From Alphaproteobacteria bacterium (GTDB lineage Bacteria; Pseudomonadota; Alphaproteobacteria; Micavibrionales; Micavibrionaceae): a stretch of 47,305 nt of DNA. The translations under genes and the position numbers were made by a program. The notes beneath the pieces are model-generated. The model saw only the letters and a program-made list of their open reading frames with translations. It made no database searches and had not been told where the DNA came from. Location of the stretch: NCBI GenBank assembly GCA_024275825.1, contig JAJRYK010000050.1, positions 1 through 47,305 on the forward strand. The letters run 5' to 3'. Each line of letters opens with the position of its first letter. Position 1 is the stretch's first letter. Shown piece after piece: positions 1 to 8,246 of this stretch.

Positions 1-1
1 G

Positions 2-160
2 CTGCCAGAAGGCACAGAAATGATCATGCCCGGCGATAACATCAACAACATGGAAGTCACCCTCATCGCGCCAATTGCGATGAGTGAAGGTTTGCGTTTC
101 GCTATCCGTGAGGGTGGCCGGACGGTTGGTGCTGGCGTTGTGAGCAAGATTGTTGAGTAA
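2..160 (+). CDS. tuf: Elongation factor Tu, C-terminal end (partial)
   Basis: Only the last 52 residues are in the window; the gene starts before base 1. The reading frame is open from base 2 and ends in TAA at 158-160. The peptide contains [10 protein letters not shown] and [21 protein letters not shown], the domain III end of EF-Tu, which binds aminoacyl-tRNA and delivers it to the ribosomal A site. Placement directly upstream of rpsJ is the classic str-S10 junction (rpsL-rpsG-fusA-tuf-rpsJ) common in alphaproteobacteria. The rpsJ start follows 28 bases later, so co-transcription is likely. Confidence 0.97.
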   Translation: MPEGTEMIMPGDNINNMEVTLIAPIAMSEGLRFAIREGGRTVGAGVVSKIVE

Positions 161-188
161 TTTTAGACAGATATAAGGAAACATGACT

Positions 189-515
189 ATGGATGCACAA
201 AGCATACGTATAACACTAAAGGCTTTTGATCACCGTATCTTAGATACGGCGACAGCTGAGATCATCAATACCGCCAAACGTACTGGCGCGATTGTTTGTG
301 GTCCGGTGCCTTTGCCAAACCGTAAGAAAATGTTTTCTGTTATCAGAAGCCCGCACGTGAACAAAAACTCGCAAGAGCAGTTTGAAATGCGGACTCACAA
401 GCGCCTGATGGACATTAAAGAGCCAACACCGCAGACGATTGATGCGTTGATGAAGCTTGATTTGCCTGCTGGCGTTGATGTTGAAATCAAGATCGGGCAA
501 ACGCAGGCGGCGTAG
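189..515 (+). CDS. rpsJ: 30S ribosomal protein S10
   Basis: S10 of the small-subunit head, also NusE in antitermination complexes. The protein (108 aa) begins [19 protein letters not shown] and contains the family signature AKRTGA followed by GPVPLPN, then the [19 protein letters not shown] stretch. An in-frame ATG also exists at 183. I prefer 189 because AAGGA at 175-179 is then about 9 bases upstream instead of 3, and the alphaproteobacterial S10 N-terminus matches from this Met. It is the first gene of the S10 operon here. A short C-terminal stretch past the usual end (KIGQTQAA) is slightly longer than typical. Confidence 0.96.
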   Translation: MDAQSIRITLKAFDHRILDTATAEIINTAKRTGAIVCGPVPLPNRKKMFSVIRSPHVNKNSQEQFEMRTHKRLMDIKEPTPQTIDALMKLDLPAGVDVEIKIGQTQAA

Positions 516-534
516 CCGGTCTGCGTACCGATCG

Positions 535-560
535 CAGTCCCCGCGAAAGCGGGGATCTGG
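535..560. repeat. CCCCGC-GAAA-GCGGGG hairpin, REP-like remnant
   Basis: In the 108-base gap between rpsJ and rplC, bases 539-544 and 549-554 form a perfect 6-bp GC stem closed by a GAAA tetraloop. The flanking bases (cagt before, atctgg after) resemble the dispersed bacterial element of the type GTCATCCCCGCGAAAGCGGGGATCCAG. I read it as a decayed copy of such an element. It could instead act as an mRNA-processing or stability structure between the two genes. No T-run follows, so it is not a terminator. Confidence 0.5.
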
Positions 561-623
561 CGAAGATTAAAATAACTAAGTTGGCGGATTTAATCGTCAA
601 CCTCTAGAAAGGAAGAAGAAAAA

Positions 624-1397
624 ATGAGAACTGGATTAATAGCACGTAAGGAAGGCATGACACGGATCTTCGATGAAGATGGTCGTCATGTGCCTGTAAC
701 TGTACTCAAAATTGATGAGTGTCAGGTGGTTGCGGTGCGCAGTGAAGAAATAGACGGTTATGTTGCTGTTCAGCTGGGCGCGGGCAAGGCCAAGGTCAAG
801 CGCACAAGCAAGGCCAATCGTGGCCACTTTGCCAAAGCCAAGGTTGAGCCGAAAAAGAAAATGGCGGAATTTCGCGTATCAAACGAAAATATTCTGGAAG
901 TTGGTGCAGAGCTTAGCGCGAAGCACTTTATTCCGGGGCAGTTCGTTGATGTTGCGGGCACGTCGATTGGTAAGGGTTTCGCCGGTGCGATGAAGCGTCA
1001 CAATTTTAGCGGTATGCGCGCCACGCACGGTGTGTCGGTTTCTCACCGTGCACACGGATCAACGGGTCAGTGTCAAGATCCGGGCCGTGTTTTCAAAGGT
1101 AAGAAAATGGCGGGTCATATGGGTGCAGAGCGCGTGACAACGCAAAATCTGGAAGTTGTTGCAATTGATGAAGAAGAAAACTTGGTTTTGGTAAAGGGCG
1201 CAGTGCCCGGCGCAAAATCCGGTTGGGTGTTCATTACTGATGCAATGAAAAAGCCCTTCCCGGAAGGCGCTCCTCTGCCAGCTGGTTTGAAAGAATCTGC
1301 TGCCTCGGCAGCCCCTGCGAAAGATGAAGCGCCTGCGGAAGATACTGCGGTTGCTGAAGAGACTCCGGCAGAAGCACAAGAGAAGAAGGACAATTAA
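624..1397 (+). CDS. rplC: 50S ribosomal protein L3
   Basis: L3 helps start 50S assembly and reaches the peptidyl-transferase centre with its long loop. The 257-residue product has the family motifs [16 protein letters not shown] near the N-terminus and [20 protein letters not shown] around residues 150-170; the latter covers the glutamine that PrmB methylates in E. coli. GAAAGGAAGAAGAAAAA precedes the ATG. The core ends near residue 213. The rest is an Ala/Glu/Pro-rich acidic tail of about 40 residues, so the protein is longer than the roughly 209-residue E. coli L3. It is followed by rplD with only two bases between. Confidence 0.97.
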   Translation: MRTGLIARKEGMTRIFDEDGRHVPVTVLKIDECQVVAVRSEEIDGYVAVQLGAGKAKVKRTSKANRGHFAKAKVEPKKKMAEFRVSNENILEVGAELSAKHFIPGQFVDVAGTSIGKGFAGAMKRHNFSGMRATHGVSVSHRAHGSTGQCQDPGRVFKGKKMAGHMGAERVTTQNLEVVAIDEEENLVLVKGAVPGAKSGWVFITDAMKKPFPEGAPLPAGLKESAASAAPAKDEAPAEDTAVAEETPAEAQEKKDN

Positions 1398-1399
1398 TC

Positions 1400-2023
1400 A
1401 TGAAACTCGCAGTAAAGACATTAGAGAATAAGGACGCTGGTGAAATTACGCTGGATAAGGCGATTTTTGGCGTGGAAGTGCGTGAAGATATCTTGCACCG
1501 TATGGTCAAGTATCAACGTGACAAGGCCAGAGCCGGCACCGGCCAAGCGCAAACGCGCGCACATGTAACGGGTACAGGTAAAAAGCCTTGGGCGCAAAAG
1601 GGGACTGGCCGTGCACGTGCGGGCGATCTGAAGCGTCCACAGGATAGAGGCGGGGGCGTTGCTCACGGGCCGCTTGCGCGCGATCATTCCACGACTTTGC
1701 CAAAGAAAGTGCGCCAGATGGCGATGAAATCTGCGCTGTCATCCAAGGTTAAAGCCGGTAAGCTGATTATTATCGATGATGCAAAAGCCAAAGATCACAA
1801 GACAAAGCCGATGGCCGCCGCGCTTGCGAAATTTGGATTTAAGTCAGCCTTGATCGTTAGCGGAAGCGAAGTGGATGCAAACTTTGCGCGTGCAACATCG
1901 AACATTCCGTTGATTGATGTTTTGCCAAGCGTTGGTGCAAATGTGTATGACATTTTACGTCGCGACACGCTTGTCCTGACCAAGGCTGCGGTGAATGACA
2001 TTACTGAGAAATTGAAGGGATAA
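1400..2023 (+). CDS. rplD: 50S ribosomal protein L4
   Basis: L4 lines the nascent-peptide tunnel. In E. coli it is also the autoregulator of the S10 operon, but that function is not assumed here. The 207-residue sequence has the basic tunnel loop (QTRAHVTGTGKKPWAQKGTG and GRARAGDLKRPQDRGGGVAHGP, residues about 50-95) and the globular end with VLTKAAVNDITEKL. It starts two bases after rplC, consistent with translational coupling. The downstream gap to rplW is unusual in holding an imperfect palindromic element (2030-2107). Confidence 0.97.
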   Translation: MKLAVKTLENKDAGEITLDKAIFGVEVREDILHRMVKYQRDKARAGTGQAQTRAHVTGTGKKPWAQKGTGRARAGDLKRPQDRGGGVAHGPLARDHSTTLPKKVRQMAMKSALSSKVKAGKLIIIDDAKAKDHKTKPMAAALAKFGFKSALIVSGSEVDANFARATSNIPLIDVLPSVGANVYDILRRDTLVLTKAAVNDITEKLKG

Positions 2024-2029
2024 AAACTC

Positions 2030-2107
2030 ACCACAAAGAACACTAAGGTGCTCAAAGTTTTTAAATATTTACTTTGTGATTCTTTGAGCCTTTTGAGGCT
2101 TTGTGGT
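2030..2107. repeat. Imperfect palindrome with CACAAAG/CTTTGTG arms
   Basis: The rplD-rplW gap is almost filled by a 78-base imperfect inverted repeat. CCACAAAG (2031-2038) pairs with CTTTGTGG (2099-2106), and CTCAAAG (2051-2057) pairs with CTTTGAG (2082-2088). The unpaired parts keep the same AAAG/CTTT flavour. A relative with ACAGAG/CTCTGT units lies at 46923-47009. This type of short, internally repetitive palindrome is dispersed in many bacterial genomes. Here it sits inside the highly expressed S10 operon and would fold in the mRNA just before the rplW ribosome-binding site. Confidence 0.7.
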
Positions 2108-2126
2108 AAGAGAAAGGAATAGAAAA

Positions 2127-2441
2127 ATGGCTAAAGCAAAGAAAATAGAAGCGACCGAATGGATGTATGAGATTATTTCGCACCCTCACGTGACGGAGAA
2201 ATCCACGATGGGATCAGAGCACGGTCAGATTACGTTCCAGGTGCCAACAAGCGCAACCAAGCCACGCATAAAGCTGGCGGTCGAGACGTTGTTCGGCGTT
2301 AAGGTTAAGGGCGTGAACACCATGATCCAAAAGGGCAAGACCAAGCGCTTTAAGGGCGTAATGGGCAAGCGTAGCGACTTTAAAAAGGCGATTATTACGC
2401 TCGAAGCCGGTGAAACTATTGATGTAGGTAGTGGGGTTTAA
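2127..2441 (+). CDS. rplW: 50S ribosomal protein L23
   Basis: L23 sits at the tunnel exit and docks trigger factor and SRP. The 104-residue protein has the family's N-terminal [10 protein letters not shown] motif, [18 protein letters not shown], and the basic KGKTKRFKG loop. I start at ATG 2127, which has AAAGGA nearby at 2113-2118. A GTG at 2103 would add eight residues but lies inside the palindromic element, so I reject it. The stop at 2439-2441 touches the next, unrelated gene. Confidence 0.95.
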   Translation: MAKAKKIEATEWMYEIISHPHVTEKSTMGSEHGQITFQVPTSATKPRIKLAVETLFGVKVKGVNTMIQKGKTKRFKGVMGKRSDFKKAIITLEAGETIDVGSGV

Positions 2442-2444
2442 GTG

Positions 2445-2801
2445 ATGGCTGACGTCGCTCCTAAATTTGATGTGTATTTGTTGGATGCTGCTAGGTATTT
2501 TAAAGGATATATGCGCAGAATGGGTGCTGATAACCCTAATAAATGTGCTGTAACCTTAGTTAAGGTATATAAGGCTGTTATGGATGCAGGTGAGCCTGTT
2601 GATTTTGTTATTAGAGATACAAGTAAAGAAGGTAAAATTGATTATTCAGAAGTTGATGACACCGTTATTTACAATGTTTTAGAGGCGTTTAATCATATGG
2701 TGGTGAATGTTTATGATAAGCATAATGATCGTATCAAAAATTTTGATTTACACGGTCAGCTTTCACGAGAGCTATATGCAGGGCTTTGTTTGGACGATTA
2801 A
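2445..2801 (+). CDS. Unknown 118-residue protein inserted between rplW and rplB
   Basis: I do not recognise this gene. It begins with ATG three bases after the rplW stop (a GTG at 2442 is also in frame) and runs 118 residues without low-complexity sequence. It starts MADVAPKFDVYLLDAARYFK and has an alternating amphipathic pattern that predicts mostly helices. It is mildly acidic (KIDYSEVDD) and ends LYAGLCLDD. It has no signal peptide or membrane span. Base composition is clearly more AT-rich than its ribosomal neighbours and uses rarer codons (TTA, AGA, ATA), suggesting lower expression or later acquisition. rplW and rplB are normally adjacent, so this is an insertion in the operon. Translation would be coupled to rplW. 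Confidence 0.75.
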   Translation: MADVAPKFDVYLLDAARYFKGYMRRMGADNPNKCAVTLVKVYKAVMDAGEPVDFVIRDTSKEGKIDYSEVDDTVIYNVLEAFNHMVVNVYDKHNDRIKNFDLHGQLSRELYAGLCLDD

Positions 2802-2855
2802 GAATTTTAACTATGGCGGCCCGCCGATAAGGGGTGAAGTAGAAGGAAGACGAAA

Positions 2856-3686
2856 ATGGCACTAAAGAAATTTAAACCTAGATCACCCGGTCAGCGCCAG
2901 TTGGTGCAGATTGATCGTAGTGATTTGTATAAGGGTAAGCCGGAAAAGGCATTGACCGAGGGTCTGAATAAGACTGGCGGGCGGAACAATACGGGCCGCA
3001 TTACGACGCGTCACATTGGTGGCGGGCACAAGCGCCGCTATCGTATGATTGACTGGAAGCGTACGAAGTTTGACATGGTCGCGACGGTTGAGCGTATTGA
3101 ATATGACCCAAACCGCACGGCCTTTATCGCGTTGATTAAATATGAGGATGGTGAAAAAACATATATCATCGCGCCGCAGCGTTTGCAGGTTGGTGACAAG
3201 GTGGTTGCATCTGAAAAGGCTGATGTGAAGCCCGGCAATGCGATGCCGCTTAGAAGCATGCCGGTTGGTACAATCATCCATAATATTGAGATGAAGCCCG
3301 GCAAGGGCGCGCAGATGGTGCGCAGTGCCGGTACATTTGGTCAATTGGTTGGTCGTGATCGCGGCTTTGCGCAAATTAAGCTGGCCTCTGGTGAGCTTCG
3401 CGTTGTGCCGTCTGAGTGCATGGCGACTGTTGGCGCGGTATCAAACCCGGATCACATGAACACAAATATGGGTAAAGCTGGCCGTAATCGCTGGAAGGGC
3501 CGCAGGCCTACTGTGCGCGGCGTGGTGATGAACCCGGTTGACCACCCGCATGGCGGCGGCGAAGGTAAATCATCCGGTGGTCGTCATCCGGTAACGCCAT
3601 GGGGCGTACCGACCAAGGGTTATAAGACACGTAAAAAGGGCAAAGCGAGTGATAAATACATCATCCGCCGCCGTAAGAAGAAATAA
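2856..3686 (+). CDS. rplB: 50S ribosomal protein L2
   Basis: L2 is needed for subunit joining and lies close to the peptidyl-transferase centre. At 276 residues it is full length. It contains [20 protein letters not shown] near residue 40-60, the SH3-like core, and the [20 protein letters not shown] motif near residue 225-245 with the conserved histidine equivalent to E. coli His229. The C-terminus is the usual basic tail ending [24 protein letters not shown] precedes the ATG. The preceding 54 bases after the orphan gene hold a small GC palindrome (GGCGGCCCGCC) but no obvious terminator. Confidence 0.98.
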   Translation: MALKKFKPRSPGQRQLVQIDRSDLYKGKPEKALTEGLNKTGGRNNTGRITTRHIGGGHKRRYRMIDWKRTKFDMVATVERIEYDPNRTAFIALIKYEDGEKTYIIAPQRLQVGDKVVASEKADVKPGNAMPLRSMPVGTIIHNIEMKPGKGAQMVRSAGTFGQLVGRDRGFAQIKLASGELRVVPSECMATVGAVSNPDHMNTNMGKAGRNRWKGRRPTVRGVVMNPVDHPHGGGEGKSSGGRHPVTPWGVPTKGYKTRKKGKASDKYIIRRRKKK

Positions 3687-3705
3687 TTTAAGGAGAAGAT
3701 GAATA

Positions 3706-3978
3706 ATGGCACGTAGTGTATGGAAAGGCCCGTTTGTAGAGAAAAGCTTGCTTAAAAAAGTAGAAGCAGCGCGCGCAAGCGGTAAGAATATGGTGATCAA
3801 GACATGGTCACGCCGGTCAACAGTTTTGCCGCATTTTGTTGGCTTGACCTTTGGTGTGCATAACGGTAACAAATTTATTCCCGTGATTATTTCTGATCAG
3901 ATGATCGGTCATAAGCTGGGTGAATTCGCTCCGACACGTAGATATGCGGGTCATGGTGCGGATAAGAAGACGAAATAA
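3706..3978 (+). CDS. rpsS: 30S ribosomal protein S19
   Basis: S19 binds 16S rRNA in the 30S head with S13 and contacts tRNA. The 90 residues give the standard family sequence: [18 protein letters not shown] at the start, then [24 protein letters not shown] and [17 protein letters not shown] near the C-terminus. AAGGAGAAGATGAATA precedes the ATG, a strong ribosome-binding site. Length is normal and there is no extension. It lies between rplB and rplV as in other bacteria. Confidence 0.98.
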   Translation: MARSVWKGPFVEKSLLKKVEAARASGKNMVIKTWSRRSTVLPHFVGLTFGVHNGNKFIPVIISDQMIGHKLGEFAPTRRYAGHGADKKTK

Positions 3979-4005
3979 TAAGGCACTTAAAGAAGGACTA
4001 AGATA

Positions 4006-4380
4006 ATGGGAAAAGCAGCAAAACCTAGGGCACTGAAAGATAATGAGTGCAAGGCCTATGGCAAGTATTTCAGAACATCGCCGCAAAAGCTTAATTTGTT
4101 GGCGCAGACGATTCGTGGTAAGAATGCGGGTCGTGCGATGATTGATCTTGAGTTTTCGAAGCGCCGCGCGGCGCAAGATGTGCGTAAATTGCTGCAATCC
4201 GCAATTGCGAATGCGGAGAATAATCACGGCCTGGATGTTGACCGTTTGGTTGTATCCGAAGCCACAGTGGGAAAGACTTTGGTCATGAAGCGCTTCCGCG
4301 CTCGTGCAAGAGGCCGCGCCGCGAAAATTGAAAAGAAAATGAGCAACATGACGATTATTGTTAAAGAGACTGAGGAATAA
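4006..4380 (+). CDS. rplV: 50S ribosomal protein L22
   Basis: L22 extends a beta-hairpin into the polypeptide tunnel and its globular part sits at the exit. The 124-residue product shows [17 protein letters not shown], the [19 protein letters not shown] core helix, and the hairpin region around [22 protein letters not shown] (about residues 83-105), followed by [12 protein letters not shown]. Length is ordinary. Its last codons carry GAGGA, which can serve as the ribosome-binding site of the orphan gene that starts three bases after the stop. Confidence 0.97.
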   Translation: MGKAAKPRALKDNECKAYGKYFRTSPQKLNLLAQTIRGKNAGRAMIDLEFSKRRAAQDVRKLLQSAIANAENNHGLDVDRLVVSEATVGKTLVMKRFRARARGRAAKIEKKMSNMTIIVKETEE

Positions 4381-4383
4381 CCC

Positions 4384-4683
4384 ATGGGTAATGAAAAGCT
4401 AACTGTAACTTTTACAAACATTTACGGAAATGAAGTCAGTATTAATGTTTTAAATTTTAACAACGCTTCTGACCATACGGAGCACATGAAGAGCGTTATT
4501 GATTACAGTGACTACGACCCAAAGTATGCAGGAGATTTTCGAGAGTATGTAAAAAAAGGCGGCTTGTGTACTTACATCTCGCAGGGTAAAGGGGATTGTG
4601 TGATTGTTAGAGCCTCACGTGAAGAAGTTGATAAACAAGTGCAGGAACCCCTGCGTAAATCTGTAGAATTAAGAGCTGGATAA
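4384..4683 (+). CDS. Unknown 99-residue protein inserted between rplV and rpsC
   Basis: I do not recognise this gene. ATG follows the rplV stop by three bases, and GAGGA at the end of rplV is placed as a ribosome-binding site. The 99-residue product begins MGNEKLTVTFTNIYGNEVSI, which looks like a beta-strand pair. It has a central acidic, Tyr/Asp-rich stretch (VIDYSDYDPKYAGDF), a strand-like YISQGKGDCVIV, and a charged helical end. It has two cysteines and no signal or membrane span. The base composition is more AT-rich than the neighbours. rplV and rpsC are normally adjacent, so this is the second foreign gene in the same operon. I see no sequence similarity to the 2445-2801 product. Confidence 0.75.
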   Translation: MGNEKLTVTFTNIYGNEVSINVLNFNNASDHTEHMKSVIDYSDYDPKYAGDFREYVKKGGLCTYISQGKGDCVIVRASREEVDKQVQEPLRKSVELRAG

Positions 4684-4704
4684 AAGTTTAAAGAAGGAAA
4701 TAAA

Positions 4705-5400
4705 ATGGGACAAAAAGTAAATCCAATTGGTTTGAGAGTAGGCATTAACCGTACATGGGACAGCCGCTGGTATGCGGGTAAGGACTATGGCGAAAAGCTG
4801 ATTGAGGATCTCAAGCTACGTGAATATGTGCAGGAGCGTTTGAAGCCTGCGGGCGTATCAAAGGTTATTATTGAGCGCGCGGCGAAAAACACGAAGGTTA
4901 ATGTGTATGCGGCGCGCCCTGGCGTTATTATCGGTAAGAAGGGCGCGGATATTGAAAAGCTGCGTCAGGATCTTTCAAAGCGTGCGGGCGGTGATGTGTC
5001 GCTTAACATTATCGAGATCCGCAAGCCTGAGCTGGATGCAAAATTGGTTGCAGAAGGTGTGGCGCAACAGCTTGAGCGCCGCGTAAGTTTCCGCCGCGCG
5101 ATGAAGCGCGCAGTGCAAAGCGCGCTGCGTTTTGGATCAGAAGGTATTCGTTTGAACGTGTCTGGCCGTCTTGGTGGGGCGGATATCGCGCGGACAGAAT
5201 GGTATCGCGAAGGCCGTGTGCCGCTGCACACGCTGCGCGCCGATATTGATTACGGCACAGCGGAAGCGCTGACGACATACGGGATTATCGGGATTAAGGT
5301 ATGGCTGTATAAGGGTGATGTCATGGGGCACGACCCAATGGCGCAAGATAAGCGCCGTGCTGAAAATCAAGGCGGAGCGCCAAGGGATCAGCGGAAATAA
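4705..5400 (+). CDS. rpsC: 30S ribosomal protein S3
   Basis: S3 lies at the mRNA entry channel and contributes to the ribosomal helicase activity. The 231-residue protein begins [20 protein letters not shown]. It has the type II KH domain with its GXXG loop ([14 protein letters not shown], about residues 74-87), and the C-terminal domain signature [27 protein letters not shown] short, polar, probably disordered tail ends the protein. GAAGGAAATAAA precedes the ATG. The 176-base gap after it is unusually long for this operon. Confidence 0.98.
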   Translation: MGQKVNPIGLRVGINRTWDSRWYAGKDYGEKLIEDLKLREYVQERLKPAGVSKVIIERAAKNTKVNVYAARPGVIIGKKGADIEKLRQDLSKRAGGDVSLNIIEIRKPELDAKLVAEGVAQQLERRVSFRRAMKRAVQSALRFGSEGIRLNVSGRLGGADIARTEWYREGRVPLHTLRADIDYGTAEALTTYGIIGIKVWLYKGDVMGHDPMAQDKRRAENQGGAPRDQRK

Positions 5401-5461
5401 AATAGTTCTTGGCTTTTTGTCGTATATGCGATATAAAGCCGCGACAATTAAGGTAAAACTC

Positions 5462-5507
5462 GGCGAATTCGCCATATGGGGACTCTCTTTCAAAGAAAGA
5501 AAAGTCC
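5462..5507. other. Palindrome plus hairpin in the rpsC-rplP gap
   Basis: The 176-base gap between rpsC and rplP holds a perfect 12-bp palindrome, GGCGAATTCGCC (5462-5473). It is followed by a hairpin from GGACT (5480-5484) to AGTCC (5503-5507) with inner CTTTC/GAAAG pairs around an AAA loop. I see no clear promoter or gene. A frame open from inside rpsC to 5551 has no ribosome-binding site and no family resemblance. The structures could stabilise or process the transcript, or be remains of a repeat. Function is not shown by the sequence. Confidence 0.45.
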
Positions 5508-5576
5508 ATGTGAACGAGATTTTTTTGTGCCTGTTATGGGCGAGTAGATAGACAAGAATAAAAGGGCAGATAAGCA

Positions 5577-5990
5577 ATGTTAGCGCCAAAAAAGTTTAAG
5601 CACCGGAAGCAACATAAGGGCCGCATTCATGGCAATGCCAAGGGCGGCACGGAGGTTTCTTTTGGAACATATGGTTTGAAGGCTCTGCAGCCTGACCGTA
5701 TTACATCGCGCCAGATTGAAGCGGCGCGCCGGGCGATTACCCGTCACATGAAAAGACAGGGTAAGGTTTGGATCCGTATTTTCCCGGATGTGCCAGTGAC
5801 AAAAAAGCCGTTGGAAGTGCGTCAGGGTAAGGGCAAGGGTTCAGTTGAGTTTTGGGCCGCGCGCGTGAAGCCTGGTCGTGTTATGTTCGAACTGGATGGT
5901 GTGTCCGAAGAATTGGCGCGCGAAGCGTTTGATCTGGCAGCCATGAAGTTGCCGATCAAGACGAAGTTTGTGAAGCGTATTGGAAGTTAA
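5577..5990 (+). CDS. rplP: 50S ribosomal protein L16
   Basis: L16 organises the A-site tRNA-binding region of the 50S subunit. The 137-residue protein begins [20 protein letters not shown]. It has [50 protein letters not shown] and the [10 protein letters not shown] end. The usual length is 136-140. AAAAGGGCAGATAAGCA precedes the ATG. It stands after an unusually long spacer but is followed closely by rpmC (12 bases). Confidence 0.98.
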   Translation: MLAPKKFKHRKQHKGRIHGNAKGGTEVSFGTYGLKALQPDRITSRQIEAARRAITRHMKRQGKVWIRIFPDVPVTKKPLEVRQGKGKGSVEFWAARVKPGRVMFELDGVSEELAREAFDLAAMKLPIKTKFVKRIGS

Positions 5991-6002
5991 GGATATTAAG
6001 TG

Positions 6003-6263
6003 ATGAAAGCCGAAGATTTAAAAGGAAAAACGGAAGATGAGCTAACAAAGTTGTTGCTCGACGCCCGTAAGGATCAGTTCAATATGCGTTTTCAAAGAGT
6101 ACAAGGGTCTTTGGAAAACACAGCGGAAATGCGTAAGAAGCGCCGCAACATTGCACGGATTAAGACATTTTTGACGATGACAAGGAATGGAGCTGCGGCG
6201 CCGGTTAAGGCAACAAAGGCGCCAGCCAAAAAGAAAACCGCTAAAGCAGCGGCGAAAGCATAA
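6003..6263 (+). CDS. rpmC: 50S ribosomal protein L29 with Lys/Ala-rich tail
   Basis: L29 is a two-helix protein near the tunnel exit that helps bind trigger factor and SRP. From ATG 6003 (a GTG at 6000 is in frame) the protein has 86 residues. MKAEDLKGKTEDELTKLLL and the second-helix region FNMRFQRVQGSLENTAEMRKKRRNIARIKT are typical. The family normally ends near residue 62-66. Here about 24 extra residues follow, rich in Ala and Lys with PVKATKAPAKKKTAKAAAKA. This is one of five ribosomal proteins in the cluster with such a histone-H1-like tail. Confidence 0.96.
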   Translation: MKAEDLKGKTEDELTKLLLDARKDQFNMRFQRVQGSLENTAEMRKKRRNIARIKTFLTMTRNGAAAPVKATKAPAKKKTAKAAAKA

Positions 6264-6275
6264 GGAAACGATAGA

Positions 6276-6623
6276 ATGCCAAAACGTATATTAGAAGGCG
6301 AAGTTGTAAGCGACAAGACTGATAAGACGATCACCGTAAAGGTTGAGCGTAAGTTTATGCACCCGATCTACAAGAAATACCTAAAGAAAACTAGCAAGTT
6401 CGCGGCGCATGACCCGAAAAATGCTCATAAGGTTGGTGAACGCGTTCAGATTATTGAGTGCCGTCCGATTTCAAAAAGTAAACGTTTTGTTGTTTTGGGT
6501 GAAGAGCAATCTGTAGGCGCAGCGGCGAAGGCCGCGGTGCCGAAGGCAGAAAAGGCCGAGAAGAAGGCACCTGCGAAGAAGCCAACAGCAAAGAAAACAA
6601 CCGCCAAGAAAAAGGACGCATAA
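6276..6623 (+). CDS. rpsQ: 30S ribosomal protein S17 with Lys/Ala/Pro-rich tail
   Basis: S17 is an OB-fold primary 16S-binding protein. The core (residues 1-80) shows LEGEVVSDKTDKTITVKVER, HPIYKKYLKKTSKF and the IIECRPISKSKRFVVL motif. The E. coli protein has 84 residues. This one has 115, and the last 35 or so are a Lys/Ala/Pro/Thr tail (AEKAEKKAPAKKPTAKKTTA and onward). AAGGAAACGATAGA precedes the ATG. It starts 12 bases after rpmC and is followed by rplN after three bases, so all three are probably co-translated. Confidence 0.96.
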   Translation: MPKRILEGEVVSDKTDKTITVKVERKFMHPIYKKYLKKTSKFAAHDPKNAHKVGERVQIIECRPISKSKRFVVLGEEQSVGAAAKAAVPKAEKAEKKAPAKKPTAKKTTAKKKDA

Positions 6624-6626
6624 GTC

Positions 6627-6995
6627 ATGATTCAGATGCAAAGCAGAATGGAAGTGGCAGATAATAGCGGTGCGCGTGAAGTGCAGTGCATTAAGGTTCT
6701 GGGTGGCTCCAAAAGACGCACCGGTAATGTTGGTGACGTTGTGATTGTGTCCGTGAAGGAAGCTATTCCACGCGGTCGCGTTCAAAAGGGTACAATTCAC
6801 CGCGCCGTGATCGTGCGCACAAAGTTTGGTTTTCAGCGCGAGCATGGTGAAAAAATTCGTTTCGACACTAATGCGTGCGTGTTGATCAGCCCGAATGGTG
6901 AGCCGATTGGTACACGTATTTTTGGCCCAGTGACGCGTGAGCTTCGCGGCAAGGGTTACATGAAAATTATTTCGCTAGCCGGAGAGGTTTTATAG
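6627..6995 (+). CDS. rplN: 50S ribosomal protein L14
   Basis: L14 binds 23S rRNA beside L19 and contacts the 30S subunit in bridge B8; RsfS binds it. At 122 residues the length is exactly typical. The protein begins [20 protein letters not shown] and has [28 protein letters not shown] and the C-terminal GPVTRELR motif. There is no extension. It starts three bases after rpsQ and ends two bases before rplX. Confidence 0.98.
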   Translation: MIQMQSRMEVADNSGAREVQCIKVLGGSKRRTGNVGDVVIVSVKEAIPRGRVQKGTIHRAVIVRTKFGFQREHGEKIRFDTNACVLISPNGEPIGTRIFGPVTRELRGKGYMKIISLAGEVL

Positions 6996-6997
6996 TC

Positions 6998-7321
6998 ATG
7001 GCAAAAGCAAAGATGAAAATTAAAAAAGGCGACCAGGTTGTTGTTCTTACCGGTAAGGATAAGGGCACGAAGGGCGAGGTTCTTGGTGTTTTAACTGAAG
7101 AGCGGCGCGTGCTTGTCCAGGGCGTGAACAAAGTTAAAAAGCACAACAAGCCTACCCAGTTTTCCGCGGGCGGGATTGAAGAAAAAGAGCTTTCTATTCA
7201 CGTATCAAATGTGGCGATTGCTGACCCTAAATCGGGCAAGCCAAGCCGTGTTGGATATCAGATTTTAAAAGACGGTAAAAAGGTTCGTGTGGCTAAGAAG
7301 TCCGGCGAGACTATCGGTTAA
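6998..7321 (+). CDS. rplX: 50S ribosomal protein L24
   Basis: L24 is an early 50S assembly protein located near the tunnel exit. The 107-residue protein has the KOW motif [20 protein letters not shown] at residues 6-25. It also has [18 protein letters not shown], the [20 protein letters not shown] strand segment and [21 protein letters not shown]. Length is typical (102-107). The gene begins two bases after rplN. Confidence 0.98.
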   Translation: MAKAKMKIKKGDQVVVLTGKDKGTKGEVLGVLTEERRVLVQGVNKVKKHNKPTQFSAGGIEEKELSIHVSNVAIADPKSGKPSRVGYQILKDGKKVRVAKKSGETIG

Positions 7322-7340
7322 AAGAAGCGAGATTAGAAAA

Positions 7341-7892
7341 ATGGCAAAAGCAAATACGCGCTATAAAGAGCTATACGAGAAAGAAATCATCCCTGCGATG
7401 GACAAGCAGTTTGGGTATAAAAACCCGCATGAGCGTCCGAAGCTGGATAAAATTGTGCTTAACATGGGTGTTGGCGAAGCCACCACAGACCGTAAGCACA
7501 TTGAAAATGCGGCCAATGACATGGCGCTGATCGCTGGTCAGAAGCCTGTGATTACAAAGGCCCGTCAGTCAAATGCATCGTTCAAGATCCGTGATGATCA
7601 GGCGATTGGCTGTAAGGTGACATTGCGCCGCGAGCAAATGTATGAATTTCTCGATCGTCTGGTGACGATTGCTATGCCTCGTGTTCGCGACTTTCGTGGC
7701 ATTAGCGGCAAGAGTTTTGATGGTCGCGGTAACTATGCGATGGGCATTACCGAGCACATTATTTTCCCGGAAATTGACTATGACAGGGTCGATAAAATCC
7801 GCGGGATGGACATTGTAATTTGTACAACGGCGAAAAGTGATGAGGAAGCCAAGGCGCTTCTTAAAGGTTTTAAACTGCCGTTCAAAAACTAA
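7341..7892 (+). CDS. rplE: 50S ribosomal protein L5
   Basis: L5 binds 5S rRNA and contacts the P-site tRNA and the 30S head. From ATG 7341 the protein has 183 residues. It has the family region [60 protein letters not shown] and the [17 protein letters not shown] signature. Upstream in-frame codons back to 7287 overlap rplX and are not needed. AAGCGAGATTAGAAA is the nearest purine-rich stretch. Length is normal. Confidence 0.98.
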   Translation: MAKANTRYKELYEKEIIPAMDKQFGYKNPHERPKLDKIVLNMGVGEATTDRKHIENAANDMALIAGQKPVITKARQSNASFKIRDDQAIGCKVTLRREQMYEFLDRLVTIAMPRVRDFRGISGKSFDGRGNYAMGITEHIIFPEIDYDRVDKIRGMDIVICTTAKSDEEAKALLKGFKLPFKN

Positions 7893-7919
7893 AGATCAGG
7901 CTTAAAGAAGGAAAATATA

Positions 7920-8225
7920 ATGGCAAAAGTTTGTATGATTGAGAGAAACAAGAAGCGCGAGAAGTTGGTGAAGAAATTCGCGAGCAAGCGTGCAGCTCTC
8001 AAAGCAACAATCATGGATAAGGCCCTGCCGGCTGAAGAGCGCTTTCAGGCGACTTTGGCGCTGGCGAAATTGCCGCGTAATAGCAGCAAGGTGCGCGTGC
8101 GTAACCGTTGTTCGCTAACCGGTCGCCCGCGTGGGTACTTTAGAAAAGTTAAACTTTCTCGCATTGCGTTGCGGGATCTGGCCTCTCGTGGTGAGCTGCC
8201 GGGTGTTACAAAATCAAGCTGGTAA
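7920..8225 (+). CDS. rpsN: 30S ribosomal protein S14 (zinc-independent form)
   Basis: S14 sits in the 30S head next to S3 and S10. The 101-residue protein is the long form without the CXXC zinc ribbon seen in short S14 proteins. It begins [20 protein letters not shown] and ends with the signature [20 protein letters not shown] then [32 protein letters not shown] precedes the ATG. The zinc-independent form is the usual one in alphaproteobacteria. Confidence 0.98.
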   Translation: MAKVCMIERNKKREKLVKKFASKRAALKATIMDKALPAEERFQATLALAKLPRNSSKVRVRNRCSLTGRPRGYFRKVKLSRIALRDLASRGELPGVTKSSW

Positions 8226-8246
8226 GAAGAAAAGGAACACAGAACG

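Noticed and set aside
2103-2126. Longer L23 start at GTG 2103
   Set aside because: It lies within the palindromic element and the added residues are not seen in the family.
5315-5551. Frame open from inside rpsC into the rpsC-rplP gap
   Set aside because: It starts inside rpsC in another frame, lacks a ribosome-binding site and resembles no family.
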